A DNA stretch of 64,000 bases from JAOUJD01 sp963726405 (GCA_963726405.1 CAVSCF010000012.1:69547-133546); one strand, 5' to 3'. Numbered from the stretch's first letter, positions 1 to 9,209 are shown. Notes: generated by a model from the letters alone, not told the origin. Made by a program: numbers and translations.

Positions 1-1091
1 CCGACGGTGCGGGCGCGCGCCGCGCCCAGGCCCCAGCGTCGGACGTGGAGGTCCTCGAGGTCGGAGTCCTCGACCAGCCAGCCGACGCTGTCCTGCACAC
101 CGCTCGGACGCGGCGGCAACAGCACGTCCGCGAAGCCGAGGCCACCGGTCTGGTCGAGCCGGGCTCCGGTCAGCAGGACCCATGGATTCCCGAACAGCTG
201 GTTCTGCCGGTAGGCGACCTCGACGCGCGCGCCGGTGTTCGACTCGTAGCCGACGCCGAAGCTGATGCGCCTGAGGCGCGACTCGCGCACGACCACCCGC
301 AGCGGCGCCTCTTCGGGGTCCTCGGGCGACAGCTGCAGCGTGGCCACCGCGTAGGCGAAGTAAGGTGTGTCCTGCAGCAACTGCTGGAACTCGACGAGCT
401 TCGCGCGCTCGTAGCGGTCGCCGGGGCGGAACGGGTTGAAGCGCGCGACAAGATCGGCGTCGTAGCGGGACAGCCCCTCGATCGTCAGGGCGCCGACCGT
501 GTATGCAGGACCGCTGTCGATCTCGATGGCGAGGGTGGCAGAGGCGGTCTCGGGGCGGACCTCGGCACGCGAGTCGACGATGCGTGCGCCGGCGAAGTCC
601 CGCTCCTCGACCGAGGCAAGCAACCGCAGCCTGGCCTGTTCCCACTCGGCCGACCGGAATGGCGTGCCAGGCTTCAGGGGCCACGCCGCGCGCAACTGCT
701 CGGCGCGTTCGGCGAAGCGCGGTTCGCCCAGCGCGCCGGTGAACTTGAGTTCGGCTTGCGCGACACGCGTCAGCGGGCCGAGCTGGACGATCAGGCGGTA
801 GGGCCGCGTTCCCTCGCTTGCGGGCTCGAAGCGGAACTGCGGATCGAAATAGCCTTCGGTGGCGAGCGCTTCGCGCACCGCGCGCTCGGCGCGGCGCAAT
901 TCCCGCTCTTCGTCGGCTTCGTCGGCGTCCGGGCCGAGGGTGAAGCGTTCAAGCGTGGTCTCGACCAGCTGGGTCAGTCCCCCCGGCAACCCGGGCCCGG
1001 CGATCGCCACCGGCGCGCCGTTCTGCGCGCCGGCGATGTGCGGCCAGGTGAGCAGGAGGACGGCGAGGAAGGCGAGGGCGCGGAAGGGCAC
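1..1091 (-). CDS. tamA: TamA-like outer-membrane assembly protein, 5' part (3' end outside window)
   Basis: Translating the minus strand from GTG at 1091 gives a signal peptide (hydrophobic LAFLAVLLLTW, then AGAQ) followed by about 340 residues. These have the POTRA pattern of BamA/TamA proteins (REALATEGYFDPQ, TVGALTIEGLSRY, FRPGDRYERAKL) and then reach the start of the beta barrel (RRISFGVGYESNTGARVEV). TamA works with TamB in the outer membrane and periplasm, in autotransporter insertion and phospholipid transport. The gene runs off the left edge, so most of the barrel and the downstream tamB are not seen. An alternative GTG at 1130 adds 13 residues before the signal peptide; 1091 is preferred because it gives a cleaner signal. 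The gene diverges from clpB. Confidence 0.75.
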   Translation of the reverse strand, partial: MPFRALAFLAVLLLTWPHIAGAQNGAPVAIAGPGLPGGLTQLVETTLERFTLGPDADEADEERELRRAERAVREALATEGYFDPQFRFEPASEGTRPYRLIVQLGPLTRVAQAELKFTGALGEPRFAERAEQLRAAWPLKPGTPFRSAEWEQARLRLLASVEERDFAGARIVDSRAEVRPETASATLAIEIDSGPAYTVGALTIEGLSRYDADLVARFNPFRPGDRYERAKLVEFQQLLQDTPYFAYAVATLQLSPEDPEEAPLRVVVRESRLRRISFGVGYESNTGARVEVAYRQNQLFGNPWVLLTGARLDQTGGLGFADVLLPPRPSGVQDSVGWLVEDSDLEDLHVRRWGLGAARARTV

Positions 1092-1183
1092 GGTGCGGCA
1101 GCAAGGGCACGCCGGCGAGGCAAGAACCACGCCGTGACGGCCCTCGCCGATGCTAGCAGGGGGCCTGACGGAGGCACGGCCGG

Positions 1184-1213
1184 CTTGAAAGCCCTGCCGG
1201 CCGGCCCAAAGTA
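1184..1213 (+). promoter_or_regulatory. putative sigma32 heat-shock promoter of clpB
   Basis: CTTGAAA at 1184-1190 matches the sigma32 -35 box exactly. After 14 bases comes CCCAAAGTA (1205-1213), which partly matches the sigma32 -10 box (CCCCATNT). It lies about 30 bases before the clpB start. ClpB is a classic sigma32 regulon member, so position and sequence agree. The -10 match is imperfect, so this is a prediction. Confidence 0.55.
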
Positions 1214-1240
1214 CCCGCAAACGACAGGGCCATTCAACTC

Positions 1241-3826
1241 ATGCGACTCGACAAGCTCACCACCAAGTTCCAGGAAGCGCTGGCGGACGCGCAGTCCATC
1301 GCCGTCGGCCACGACAGCCAGTACATCGAGCCGGTGCACGTGCTGCTCGCGATGCTCCGGCAGGACGACGCCGGCACGAAGTCGCTGCTGCAGCGTGCGG
1401 GCGTCAACGTGGCCGCTTTGTCGACGGCGCTCGATGGTGCCGTCAAGCGGCAGCCGCAGGTGAAGGGCGGCGACGGCCAGGTCCAGGTCGGCCGCGAACT
1501 GAACGCGCTGCTGAACGCGACCGACAAGGAAGCGCAGAGGCGCGGCGACAGCTACATCGCGAGCGAGATGTTCCTGCTCGCCGTCGCTGACGACAAGGGC
1601 GAGGCCGGGCGGCTCGCGCGGGATCACGGCCTGTCGAAGAAGTCCCTGGTGGCGGCGATCGACGCCGTGCGCGGGGGCTCGAACGTGGACTCCGCCGAAG
1701 CCGAAGGACAGCGCGAAGCGCTGAAGAAGTACACGATCGACCTGACCGAGCGTGCCGAGCAGGGCAAGCTCGATCCGGTGATCGGGCGCGACGACGAGAT
1801 CCGCCGCTCGATCCAGATCCTGCAGCGGCGCACGAAGAACAATCCGGTGCTGATCGGCGAGCCGGGGGTCGGCAAGACCGCGATCGTCGAGGGTCTCGCG
1901 CAGCGCATCATCAACGAGGAGGTGCCCGAGACGCTGAAAGGCAAGCGGGTTCTCGTCCTCGACATGGCCGGTTTGCTCGCCGGCGCGAAGTATCGCGGCG
2001 AGTTCGAGGAACGACTGAAGGCGGTGCTGAAGGAAGTCTCCGCCGAAGCCGGCAAGATCATCCTGTTCATCGACGAAATGCACACGATGGTGGGCGCGGG
2101 CAAGGCCGAAGGCGCGATCGACGCCGGCAACATGCTCAAGCCCGCGCTGGCGCGCGGCGAACTGCACTGCATCGGCGCGACTACGCTCGACGAATACCGC
2201 AAGTACATCGAGAAGGACGCGGCGCTCGAGCGCCGGTTCCAGAAGGTGCTGGTCGACGAGCCGAGCGTCGAGGCGACCATCGCCATCCTGCGCGGGCTGC
2301 AGGAGCGCTACGAACTGCACCACGGCGTCGAGATCACCGACCCGGCCATCGTGGCGGCCGCCGAGCTCTCGCACCGCTACATCACCGATCGTTTCCTGCC
2401 GGACAAGGCCATCGACCTGATCGACGAGGCGGCCGCACGCATCAGGATGGAGATCGACTCCAAACCGGAAGCGATGGACAAGCTCGACCGTCGCATCATC
2501 CAGCTGAAGATCGAGCGCGAGGCGGTGAAGAAGGAGAAGGACGACGCTTCGATCAAGCGGCTCGAGCTGATCGAAGCCGAGATCGGCAAGCTCGAACGCG
2601 AGTACGCCGACTTCGACGAAGTGTGGAAGGGCGAGAAGGCGGCCGTGCAGGGCACGCAGCACATCAAGGAAGAGATCGAGAAGCTGCGCCTGCAGATGGA
2701 GGACCTCAAGCGCAAGGGCCAGTACGACAAGCTCGCCGAGATCCAGTACGGCAGGCTGCCGCAGCTCGAGGCGCAGCTGAAGCAGGCCGAAACCGCCGAA
2801 GCGCCGAAGGGCAAGCCGAAGCTGCTGCGCACGCAGGTCGGCGCCGAAGAGATCGCCGAAGTGGTCTCGCGCGCCACCGGCATCCCGGTCAGCAAGATGA
2901 TGCAGGGCGAGCGCGACAAGCTGCTGAAGATGGAAGAGTTCCTGCACAAGCGCGTGGTGGGCCAGGACGAGGCCGTGCGGCTCGTGTCCGACGCCATTCG
3001 CCGTTCGCGTGCGGGGCTGTCGGATCCGAACCGGCCGTACGGCTCCTTCCTGTTCCTCGGCCCCACGGGCGTCGGCAAGACCGAGCTGACGAAGGCGCTC
3101 GCCGAATTCCTGTTCGACACGGAGGAGGCGCTGATCCGCATCGACATGAGCGAGTTCATGGAGAAGCACTCGGTGGCGCGGCTGATCGGGGCGCCTCCCG
3201 GCTATGTCGGCTATGACGAAGGCGGCTACCTGACGGAAGCGGTGCGGCGCAAGCCCTACGCGGTGATCCTGTTCGACGAGGTCGAGAAGGCGCACCCGGA
3301 CGTGTTCAACGTGCTGCTGCAGGTGCTCGACGACGGCCGCATGACGGACGGGCAGGGGCGTACGGTCGACTTCAAGAACACGGTGATCGTGATGACGTCC
3401 AACCTGGGCTCGCACGACATCCAGCGGCTCGCGGGCGAGGATCTCGACGTGATCAAGGACACGGTGATGGGCGAGGTGCGCAAGCACTTCCGGCCGGAAT
3501 TCATCAACCGCATCGACGAGATCGTCGTGTTCCACGCGCTCGACAACACGCAGATCCGGGCGATCGCGAAGATCCAGATCCGGCGCCTCGAGCAGCGGCT
3601 GGCGGCGCAGGACATGAAGCTCGACGTCAGCGACGCGGCGCTGGCCGAGGTGGCGAAAGTCGGCTTCGATCCGCTGTACGGTGCGCGCCCGCTGAAGCGG
3701 GCGATACAGCAGGAGATCGAGAACCCGGTCGCGCGGCTGGTGCTCGAGGGCCGCTTCGGGCCGAAGGACGTGATCCCGGTCGACTTCCGCAAGGGCGAAT
3801 TCACGTTCGACCGCATCGTGCACTGA
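1241..3826 (+). CDS. clpB: ATP-dependent disaggregase ClpB
   Basis: 861 residues, the normal length for ClpB. An N-terminal Clp-N repeat domain (about 1-150) is followed by AAA+ domain 1 with Walker A GEPGVGKT near residue 205. A long coiled-coil middle domain follows (about 400-545, rich in K/E/R heptads), then AAA+ domain 2 with Walker A GPTGVGKT near 606 and the pore-loop motif GYVGYDEGG. The middle domain marks it as ClpB rather than ClpA or ClpC. With DnaK/DnaJ/GrpE it pulls polypeptides out of aggregates in the cytoplasm after heat stress. ATG at 1241 gives the canonical N terminus MRLDKLT. A sigma32-type promoter lies just upstream. Confidence 0.97.
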   Translation: MRLDKLTTKFQEALADAQSIAVGHDSQYIEPVHVLLAMLRQDDAGTKSLLQRAGVNVAALSTALDGAVKRQPQVKGGDGQVQVGRELNALLNATDKEAQRRGDSYIASEMFLLAVADDKGEAGRLARDHGLSKKSLVAAIDAVRGGSNVDSAEAEGQREALKKYTIDLTERAEQGKLDPVIGRDDEIRRSIQILQRRTKNNPVLIGEPGVGKTAIVEGLAQRIINEEVPETLKGKRVLVLDMAGLLAGAKYRGEFEERLKAVLKEVSAEAGKIILFIDEMHTMVGAGKAEGAIDAGNMLKPALARGELHCIGATTLDEYRKYIEKDAALERRFQKVLVDEPSVEATIAILRGLQERYELHHGVEITDPAIVAAAELSHRYITDRFLPDKAIDLIDEAAARIRMEIDSKPEAMDKLDRRIIQLKIEREAVKKEKDDASIKRLELIEAEIGKLEREYADFDEVWKGEKAAVQGTQHIKEEIEKLRLQMEDLKRKGQYDKLAEIQYGRLPQLEAQLKQAETAEAPKGKPKLLRTQVGAEEIAEVVSRATGIPVSKMMQGERDKLLKMEEFLHKRVVGQDEAVRLVSDAIRRSRAGLSDPNRPYGSFLFLGPTGVGKTELTKALAEFLFDTEEALIRIDMSEFMEKHSVARLIGAPPGYVGYDEGGYLTEAVRRKPYAVILFDEVEKAHPDVFNVLLQVLDDGRMTDGQGRTVDFKNTVIVMTSNLGSHDIQRLAGEDLDVIKDTVMGEVRKHFRPEFINRIDEIVVFHALDNTQIRAIAKIQIRRLEQRLAAQDMKLDVSDAALAEVAKVGFDPLYGARPLKRAIQQEIENPVARLVLEGRFGPKDVIPVDFRKGEFTFDRIVH

Positions 3827-4078
3827 CGCGCCGGCTTCCGCGCCGTGTTCGTCCTGCGCTGTGTCGAGGAGCTGACCGTGGAGGAAACGGCAGCCGCCCT
3901 CGGGGTGCCGGAAGCGACGGTGCGGTCGCGTCACTTCCGCGCCCGCAGCCTGTTGCGCGAGGCCCTGGCGGGCGAGATGGACCTGGCGGAGCGCGACCTG
4001 TACGAGTTTGGCGGGTGGCGCTGCGACCGCATCGTCCGCACCGTGCTCGAGCGGCTGCAAAAGCTGCCGCCGGAGTAA
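3827..4078 (+). pseudogene. orphan C-terminal fragment (region 4) of an ECF sigma factor
   Basis: Directly after the clpB stop codon the same frame stays open and reads AGFRAVFVLRCVEELTVEE, the start of sigma-70 region 4. It continues through a helix-turn-helix (AALGVPEATVRSRHFRARS) and a tail with RCDRIVRTVLERL typical of one group of ECF sigma factors. Homology begins within a few codons of the clpB stop, and regions 1-3 are absent. The first usable start is GTG at 3845, with no clear ribosome site. A full ECF factor would need about 100 more residues, so this is probably a gene remnant left by a deletion or rearrangement next to clpB. Translation as a 77-residue DNA-binding peptide coupled to clpB is possible but unproven. 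Confidence 0.6.
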
Positions 4079-4085
4079 GCGGCCG

Positions 4086-5276
4086 TCAGTGCAGCGGTGT
4101 CGCGGGCCGGTCTTCGGCCTCTTCCGGCGGTTCGGCGTGGACCACGTGCCCCGCCGTGTTCGGAAACAGCGGCGCGCCGCAGTCGTCGCAGAACTCGAGC
4201 GGGAAACGGTGGCTGTGCGCGACGGCCTTCACGACGCCGACTGCGCGCAGCGCCTTCTCCACTTCTTCCATCGTGGGCTCTTCCTCGTCGCCGAGCAGCG
4301 GCCACACGACGCCTTCGATAACGTCGTCCTCGTCCGTCGCCTTCGCGAGTCCCACGCGGACTTCCGCACCGGCGCTGCCGCTCTGATCGGCAAAGATGCC
4401 GTAAGCCGCCGCGAGATTGCCCGGAGAAAAGTCGTAGGCAAGCTTCAGGTAGGCGACGGCGGCTTCAAGCGAGAACTCACGCAATTCGCGGTCGGCATAG
4501 CGAAGCGCGGCGTGGAAGGCGTTCGGCGACAGCACGCGGAAGCGGCAACCTGTCATCACGGGCTGCAGGACGTTGGTTACCTGTTCCCGAAAGGCCGTGA
4601 GCGCCTCGATCTTCGCGTCCGGGTCGACTCCGAGCTCCTGCCAGTGGAACAGCGGCCCCCCCGCGGGCGTGGCGACGGCCGCAAGCACATAGCGGGTGTC
4701 GGCCAGCATCGCGATGGGCTCGCGCAGTTTCTTCGGATCGACGTGCAGCGCGACGCGCTCGACCGCCGCGTCGCCGAGCAGTTCCGTCAGGCGACGGACG
4801 TCCGAGAACGCCTCCGGCAACTGATCGATCGAGTACAGGTGATCGGCGATCGCCACGCGCGTGTCGCGGGCCAGCAGGTGGCCGGACAGGTGGGCGGTGA
4901 GGTTTTCGACGATGCCGGCCGAGAGGGTCGTCGTCGGCAGGCGGTAGCGCGACCACGCGAGCAAGGGCAGCGCGAGCAGCAGCACCTCGTGGGCACGGCC
5001 GTCGACTTCGACCAGCGTCGACTCGGCGCAGCTCTCCCCGATGTCCGCGAGATCGTCGTACGCGCGCTGGCTGGTGCTCGCCAGTTCCTCGAGCGCCGCC
5101 TCGATCGCGTCATCGCTGCGCCGCGCGAGACGCTCGTTGATCAGCTCGATCAGCCGGCGCTGCCACAACTGGTCCTCGATCCGGCTGCCGGACTCGGAAA
5201 GTCGGCGGGCCATCTTGACGAGCGTGGAGGCGTCGGCGGACTGGCGGGCGCGTGTACCGGCACGACTGCGGCGCAT
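4086..5276 (-). CDS. DUF2863 family protein
   Basis: 396-residue cytoplasmic protein without signal or membrane segments. The basic N terminus (MRRSRAGTRARQ), the phrase LVKMARRLSESGSRIED, and the C-terminal FCDDCGAPLFPN, which has a CxxC pair, resemble DUF2863 proteins of Burkholderiales, which have no known function. The start at 5276 is preceded by AGGAA at proper spacing. It is convergent with the sigma fragment and lies upstream of, and on the same strand as, the nucleotidase gene (60 bases apart). The family call is from recognition of sequence style, not from a search. Confidence 0.6.
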   Translation of the reverse strand: MRRSRAGTRARQSADASTLVKMARRLSESGSRIEDQLWQRRLIELINERLARRSDDAIEAALEELASTSQRAYDDLADIGESCAESTLVEVDGRAHEVLLLALPLLAWSRYRLPTTTLSAGIVENLTAHLSGHLLARDTRVAIADHLYSIDQLPEAFSDVRRLTELLGDAAVERVALHVDPKKLREPIAMLADTRYVLAAVATPAGGPLFHWQELGVDPDAKIEALTAFREQVTNVLQPVMTGCRFRVLSPNAFHAALRYADRELREFSLEAAVAYLKLAYDFSPGNLAAAYGIFADQSGSAGAEVRVGLAKATDEDDVIEGVVWPLLGDEEEPTMEEVEKALRAVGVVKAVAHSHRFPLEFCDDCGAPLFPNTAGHVVHAEPPEEAEDRPATPLH

Positions 5277-5336
5277 GCGAAGTTCCTGCTGGGAAGGGGG
5301 GCAGAATTATCGCACCTTCGGCGCGTCCGCCACCCT

Positions 5337-7064
5337 TCAGCCGGTGCGGCGAATCCTCGGCGGACTGGAGGGCGCCAGCGGTGACGCCAGCGACTCGGAA
5401 CGCAGGAACTGCGTGAACGCGTCGAGGTCGAGCGGCCCGCCCACGCGGTCCCGGCCTTCGCGCAGCAGGCGGAAGCCGTCGCCCCCGTCCGCGAGAAAAC
5501 TGTTGACGGTGACGCGGACCTCATCGGTGGGCTGCACGGCACGGCCGTCGAGTCGCATGCCCTCCACGCGGCTGCCGTGGGGCCGGCGGCTGTCCCACTG
5601 GTAGCTGAACCCCGCCGAGGGCTGGAGGATCCGTGCGCGATCCGATCGGGTCGCGCTCCATTGCTGCTCGAGCAGGGCCTTCAGCTGGGCGCCGCTCAAC
5701 GTCATCGTGACGAGAGTGTTGCCGAAGGGCTGCGCGGCATAGGCGTCTGCGTACGTGACGGTGCCGTTTGCGCCGCTCGCCGTCAGGCTGGTACGGACAC
5801 CGCCGGGATTGGTGAACGCCACCTGCGCGCCACTGACTCGCGTGGCGGCCAGGTGCGCGTCGGCGATCAGGCGCCCGAGGACATGATCACCGCCGCTGCC
5901 GGGCCGTCGCTCGAACGACGAGGTGATGCGGCCGACGGGCCGCGTGGCGAGCGGCGCCGCAGCGGCGCGGTAGGACTCGACGATGGCGGCGATCGTCGGT
6001 TCGGCCGGCAAGGGGGGAAAGTCGATCGTCAGTCGTGGGTCCGCTTCGGCGCCATTGACCACCGGGATGTTGCGCACGCGGGTCCGCGCCTGCACGATGT
6101 CGCCGCTCGTGCGGTCGACCGCGAGGTCCACCACGGACACCAGGCGACCGAACGAGGCGCCCTGAACCACGGGGCGGCCGCCGATAAGGCAGTTGTAGCC
6201 GCGGTGCGTGTGCGCCGACAGGACGACGTCGATCGCCGCGTCGAGTTCGCGCTCGATGTCGAAGATCGCTCCACGCGGATTCGCGCACGCGTTGAAGTGG
6301 CCGTCGGCATCGCCGCCTTCGTGCACGATCGCCACGATGGCCTGCACGCCCTGGTCCTGCAGCGCCTTCGCCTGTTCGTTCAGCACGCGCGCCTCCGCCA
6401 GGAAGCGAACGCCGGCGACGCCGCTCGGCACCACGATGCCGGGCGTCGACCGCGTGACGACGCCGATGAACCCGATGCGCACTCCATCGACGCTCTTCAC
6501 GTAGGTCGGCGCGAAGATCGGCTCCCCGGTCGACCGATCGAGCACGTTCGCGGCGAGGAAGGGAAAACGGGCGCCGCCGTACGGCCCGCCGTCGCAACTC
6601 CTGCGATGCTCGCCGCTATCCGTGCGGCAGCCTCCCCGCGCGAGGCGCTTCAGTTCGTCGACGCCGTGGTCGAACTCGTGGTTGCCGACCGTGTTGGCGT
6701 CGAGGCCGATCGCGTTCATCACTTCGATGGTCGGCTCGTCGTGAAAGAGGCCGGAGACGAGCGGCGAAGCGCCGACGAGGTCGCCGCTCGACACCACCAC
6801 GTTCCTCGGTTCCTCGGCCCGCAGCCGGGCGATCAGCGTGGCGAGATGCGCGGCACCGCCAACGCGGAGCGAGCGCGTTCGCGAGGGGTCGGCCGGGTCG
6901 GGAACCTCGATCCGGTTGTCGCCCGGTTCCAGGTGGCCATGAAAGTCGTTGAAGGCGATCACGCGGACCCTGGCGAGGTCGCCCTGCGACCGGCTGGACG
7001 GCGCGAAGGCAAGCGTCAGCGCGGCGATCGCCGTGACGACAAAGGTCCTGGTCCAGCGTTTCAT
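5337..7064 (-). CDS. secreted 5'-nucleotidase / metallophosphatase (UshA family)
   Basis: 575 residues with a signal peptide (about 1-26, ending SSRSQ). The calcineurin-like metallophosphatase domain has the metal-binding motifs FNDFHGH (38-44), SSGDLVG and GNHEFDHG (127-134), and a later histidine cluster SAHTHRGYN. The C-terminal 5'-nucleotidase domain carries the conserved FTNPGGVRTSL and SYQWD elements. UshA-type enzymes hydrolyse extracellular nucleotides in the periplasm so that nucleosides can be taken up; a CNT nucleoside transporter is encoded 13 kb away. The exact substrate (nucleotide, UDP-sugar or cyclic nucleotide) cannot be told from the sequence. Confidence 0.88.
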   Translation of the reverse strand: MKRWTRTFVVTAIAALTLAFAPSSRSQGDLARVRVIAFNDFHGHLEPGDNRIEVPDPADPSRTRSLRVGGAAHLATLIARLRAEEPRNVVVSSGDLVGASPLVSGLFHDEPTIEVMNAIGLDANTVGNHEFDHGVDELKRLARGGCRTDSGEHRRSCDGGPYGGARFPFLAANVLDRSTGEPIFAPTYVKSVDGVRIGFIGVVTRSTPGIVVPSGVAGVRFLAEARVLNEQAKALQDQGVQAIVAIVHEGGDADGHFNACANPRGAIFDIERELDAAIDVVLSAHTHRGYNCLIGGRPVVQGASFGRLVSVVDLAVDRTSGDIVQARTRVRNIPVVNGAEADPRLTIDFPPLPAEPTIAAIVESYRAAAAPLATRPVGRITSSFERRPGSGGDHVLGRLIADAHLAATRVSGAQVAFTNPGGVRTSLTASGANGTVTYADAYAAQPFGNTLVTMTLSGAQLKALLEQQWSATRSDRARILQPSAGFSYQWDSRRPHGSRVEGMRLDGRAVQPTDEVRVTVNSFLADGGDGFRLLREGRDRVGGPLDLDAFTQFLRSESLASPLAPSSPPRIRRTG

Positions 7065-7164
7065 CCGCCTTGGTCTCGTCGCGCGGCCCGTTTCGGTCGC
7101 GCATTATCGCCGGGGTCGGCACCCCCTCTGCTACAGTCGTCGTGCCCTCCCTGCATCGCTCCGC

Positions 7165-8421
7165 ATGACCACGACTGCTGCCCCCGCGCCCGTGCGCGCC
7201 GACGTCGAAGTGATCGGTCTCGTCGGCCTCGCCCACGGCACGTCGCATTTCTTCCACCTGATGCTGCCGCCGCTCTTTCCGTGGCTCATGAAGGATTTCT
7301 CGCTGAGCTATACGGAAGCGGGGATGCTGATGACGGTGTTCTTCGTGATCAGCGGAGTGGGCCAGGCGCTGGCCGGATTCGTGGTCGATCGCATCGGCGC
7401 GCGGCCCGTGCTGTTCGCCGGCATTGCGATGCTCGCGCTGTCCGGCATCGTTCTCGGCGTCGCGACGACGTACCCGATGCTCATGCTGTCGGCCGCTGTT
7501 GCGGGCATGGGCAACAGCATCTTCCATCCCGCCGACTTCACCGTGCTCAATCGCCGCGTCGCGCAGCCGCGGCTGGGGCATGCCTTCTCGGTGCACGGGC
7601 TGTCGGGAAACATCGGCTGGGCCGCCGCGCCCGTCTTCATGGCGGGCATCGCCGCGACGGCGGGTTGGCACGTGGCGGGCTTCGCGGCGGCTGGCGTTGG
7701 CGCCTTCGTGCTGGCCGTGCTGTGGTGGCGGCGCGATGTGCTCGACGACGCGGCTGCCGAAGTGGTCGCGCCTCCCCATGAGGGGAGCAGGCCGGTTCCC
7801 GCGCATCAGCTCGGCTTCCTGGCGTCGCCCGCGGTGTGGCTGTGCTTCGGATTCTTCTTCCTGACCACCTCCGCGTTCGGCATCCTGCAGAACTATGCGC
7901 CGGCCATCCTCGGGAACGTGTACGGGGTGTCGCTGGTGCTGGCGACGGCGGGGCTGACGGCATATCTGGCGGGCAGTGCGGTCGGCACGATCGTGGGGGG
8001 CTTTCTCGCGGCGCGCAGCGAGCACAACGAGCGCGTGATCGCGCTGGCACTCGGCCTGGCCGCGTTCATGGCGCTGCTGCTCGCAAGCGGCTGGGTGTCG
8101 TCCTCGCTGCTGCTGCCGATGATGGTGGTCATGGGGTTCGGTGTCGGCACCGCCGGGCCCAACCGCGACCTGCTCGTGCGGCGCGCGGCCACCAGCCAGT
8201 TCGGCAAGGCCTCGTTCGGGCGCGTGTACGGATTCGTCTACTCGGGCCTCGATACCGGACTCGCGCTGTCGCCACTGGTCTTCGGTCCGTTGCTCGATGC
8301 CGGACGATTCAGTGCGGCCCTCACGGCCGTTGCGGTGCTTCAGGCGGCGTCACTGCTGACGGCGTTGCGCGTCGGCAGCAGCGCGCGCGCCGGCGCTGCT
8401 CCTCGCCGGGCGAACGCATGA
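7165..8421 (+). CDS. MFS transporter
   Basis: 418 residues with about 12 hydrophobic segments in two halves and the loop 2-3 signature as GFVVDRIGARPVL, typical of the major facilitator superfamily. The start at 7165 (MTTTAAPAPV) is chosen because the first membrane segment follows after about 20 residues. The frame is open further upstream but reads into the divergent nucleotidase promoter region. The stop overlaps the start of the RraA-family gene (ATGA), so the two are probably translationally coupled. No substrate can be inferred with confidence; pairing with an aldolase/RraA-type gene hints at an organic acid. Confidence 0.85.
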   Translation: MTTTAAPAPVRADVEVIGLVGLAHGTSHFFHLMLPPLFPWLMKDFSLSYTEAGMLMTVFFVISGVGQALAGFVVDRIGARPVLFAGIAMLALSGIVLGVATTYPMLMLSAAVAGMGNSIFHPADFTVLNRRVAQPRLGHAFSVHGLSGNIGWAAAPVFMAGIAATAGWHVAGFAAAGVGAFVLAVLWWRRDVLDDAAAEVVAPPHEGSRPVPAHQLGFLASPAVWLCFGFFFLTTSAFGILQNYAPAILGNVYGVSLVLATAGLTAYLAGSAVGTIVGGFLAARSEHNERVIALALGLAAFMALLLASGWVSSSLLLPMMVVMGFGVGTAGPNRDLLVRRAATSQFGKASFGRVYGFVYSGLDTGLALSPLVFGPLLDAGRFSAALTAVAVLQAASLLTALRVGSSARAGAAPRRANA

Positions 8422-8921
8422 GCGCCGTCGTGGTAACGACCGATCTGTGCGATGCCAACGAAGCGGCTCTCGCGGACGGCACGCTGCGCGTCTTCGACCC
8501 CGGCCTGATCGCGCTCGGCGCCCGCGCGGCGTTCATGGGTCAGGCCGCCACGCTGAAGGTGTTCGAGGACAACTCGCTGCTCGCCGATACGGTGAAGACA
8601 GCCGGAGACGGGCGCGTGCTCGTCGTCGATGCGGGCGGCAGCCTGCGCTGCGCCGTGTTCGGCGGCAACCTGGCGGCCGCCGCCGCGAAGAACGGCTGGG
8701 CCGGCGTCGTGATCTACGGCTGCGCGCGCGATTCCGCCGAGATCAATGCCGTCGATCTTGGCGTGCGTGCCCTGGCGCTGCACCCGCGCCGCTCGGTGAA
8801 GCGCGGCGAAGGTCAACGCGACCTTCCGGTGACGTTTCTCGGCGTGACCGTCAGGCCGGGGGACTGGATCTACGCGGACGCCGACGGAGTGCTGGTCAGC
8901 GCGACCGCACTGACGGCCTGA
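8418..8921 (+). CDS. RraA / HMG aldolase family protein
   Basis: 167 residues covering the whole RraA fold: TTDLCDANE near the N terminus, FGGNLAAAAAKNGWAGVVIYG in the middle, and VRPGDWIYADADGVLVS at the end. Family members are either RraA, which binds RNase E and inhibits it, or 4-hydroxy-4-methyl-2-oxoglutarate/oxaloacetate aldolases. The two cannot be separated by eye. The ATG overlaps the stop of the MFS gene by four bases, which favours a metabolic role with that transporter, but RNase E itself is encoded in the same window. Confidence 0.8.
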   Translation: MSAVVVTTDLCDANEAALADGTLRVFDPGLIALGARAAFMGQAATLKVFEDNSLLADTVKTAGDGRVLVVDAGGSLRCAVFGGNLAAAAAKNGWAGVVIYGCARDSAEINAVDLGVRALALHPRRSVKRGEGQRDLPVTFLGVTVRPGDWIYADADGVLVSATALTA

Positions 8922-8927
8922 AGCCGC

Positions 8928-9209
8928 CTAGCCGATCGCGAGGCTGAGCGCGGCGTAGATGAATATCGCGCAGGCGACGAGCAGCGCGAAAGCCCGCCAC
9001 CCGTGCTTGCCGAAACTCGCGCCGCACTCGTTCATCAGAAAACCCGAGAACCCGCCGACGATGAAACGACAGCGGGCCTTTGCTGGTCCGCGCCGCCCTC
9101 GTCAGCGAGTCCGCGTTTCCACCATCGCGATCACCGCGAGCGTGAAGCCGAGACTGCGGAGCGGGCCCGCGGTCGAGGATGGGTTCAAAGCGATTCCAAG
9201 TACCTTCAT
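8928..9209 (-). CDS. small membrane protein, frame interrupted by two apparent single-base indels
   Basis: A strong ribosome site (GGAGGG, 5 bases before ATG at 9209) starts MKVLGIALNPSS. As written, the frame meets TGA after 35 codons and then reopens to end IFIYAALSLAIG. Reading one frame over between the two parts gives a smooth bridge (GNADSLTRAARTSKGPLSF). This restores an unbroken protein of about 93 residues with two hydrophobic stretches if one G is missing near MV-GN and one T is extra before FIVGG. Both sites are short homopolymers, as in other broken genes here. No family recognised. It could also be genuinely dead. Confidence 0.45.

Noticed and set aside
974..4060. A 1028-codon open frame on the minus strand opposite clpB
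   Set aside because: High-GC coding DNA leaves long antisense frames; the translation is low-complexity (His/Arg/Leu-rich) with no domain, and the plus strand encodes a perfect ClpB.
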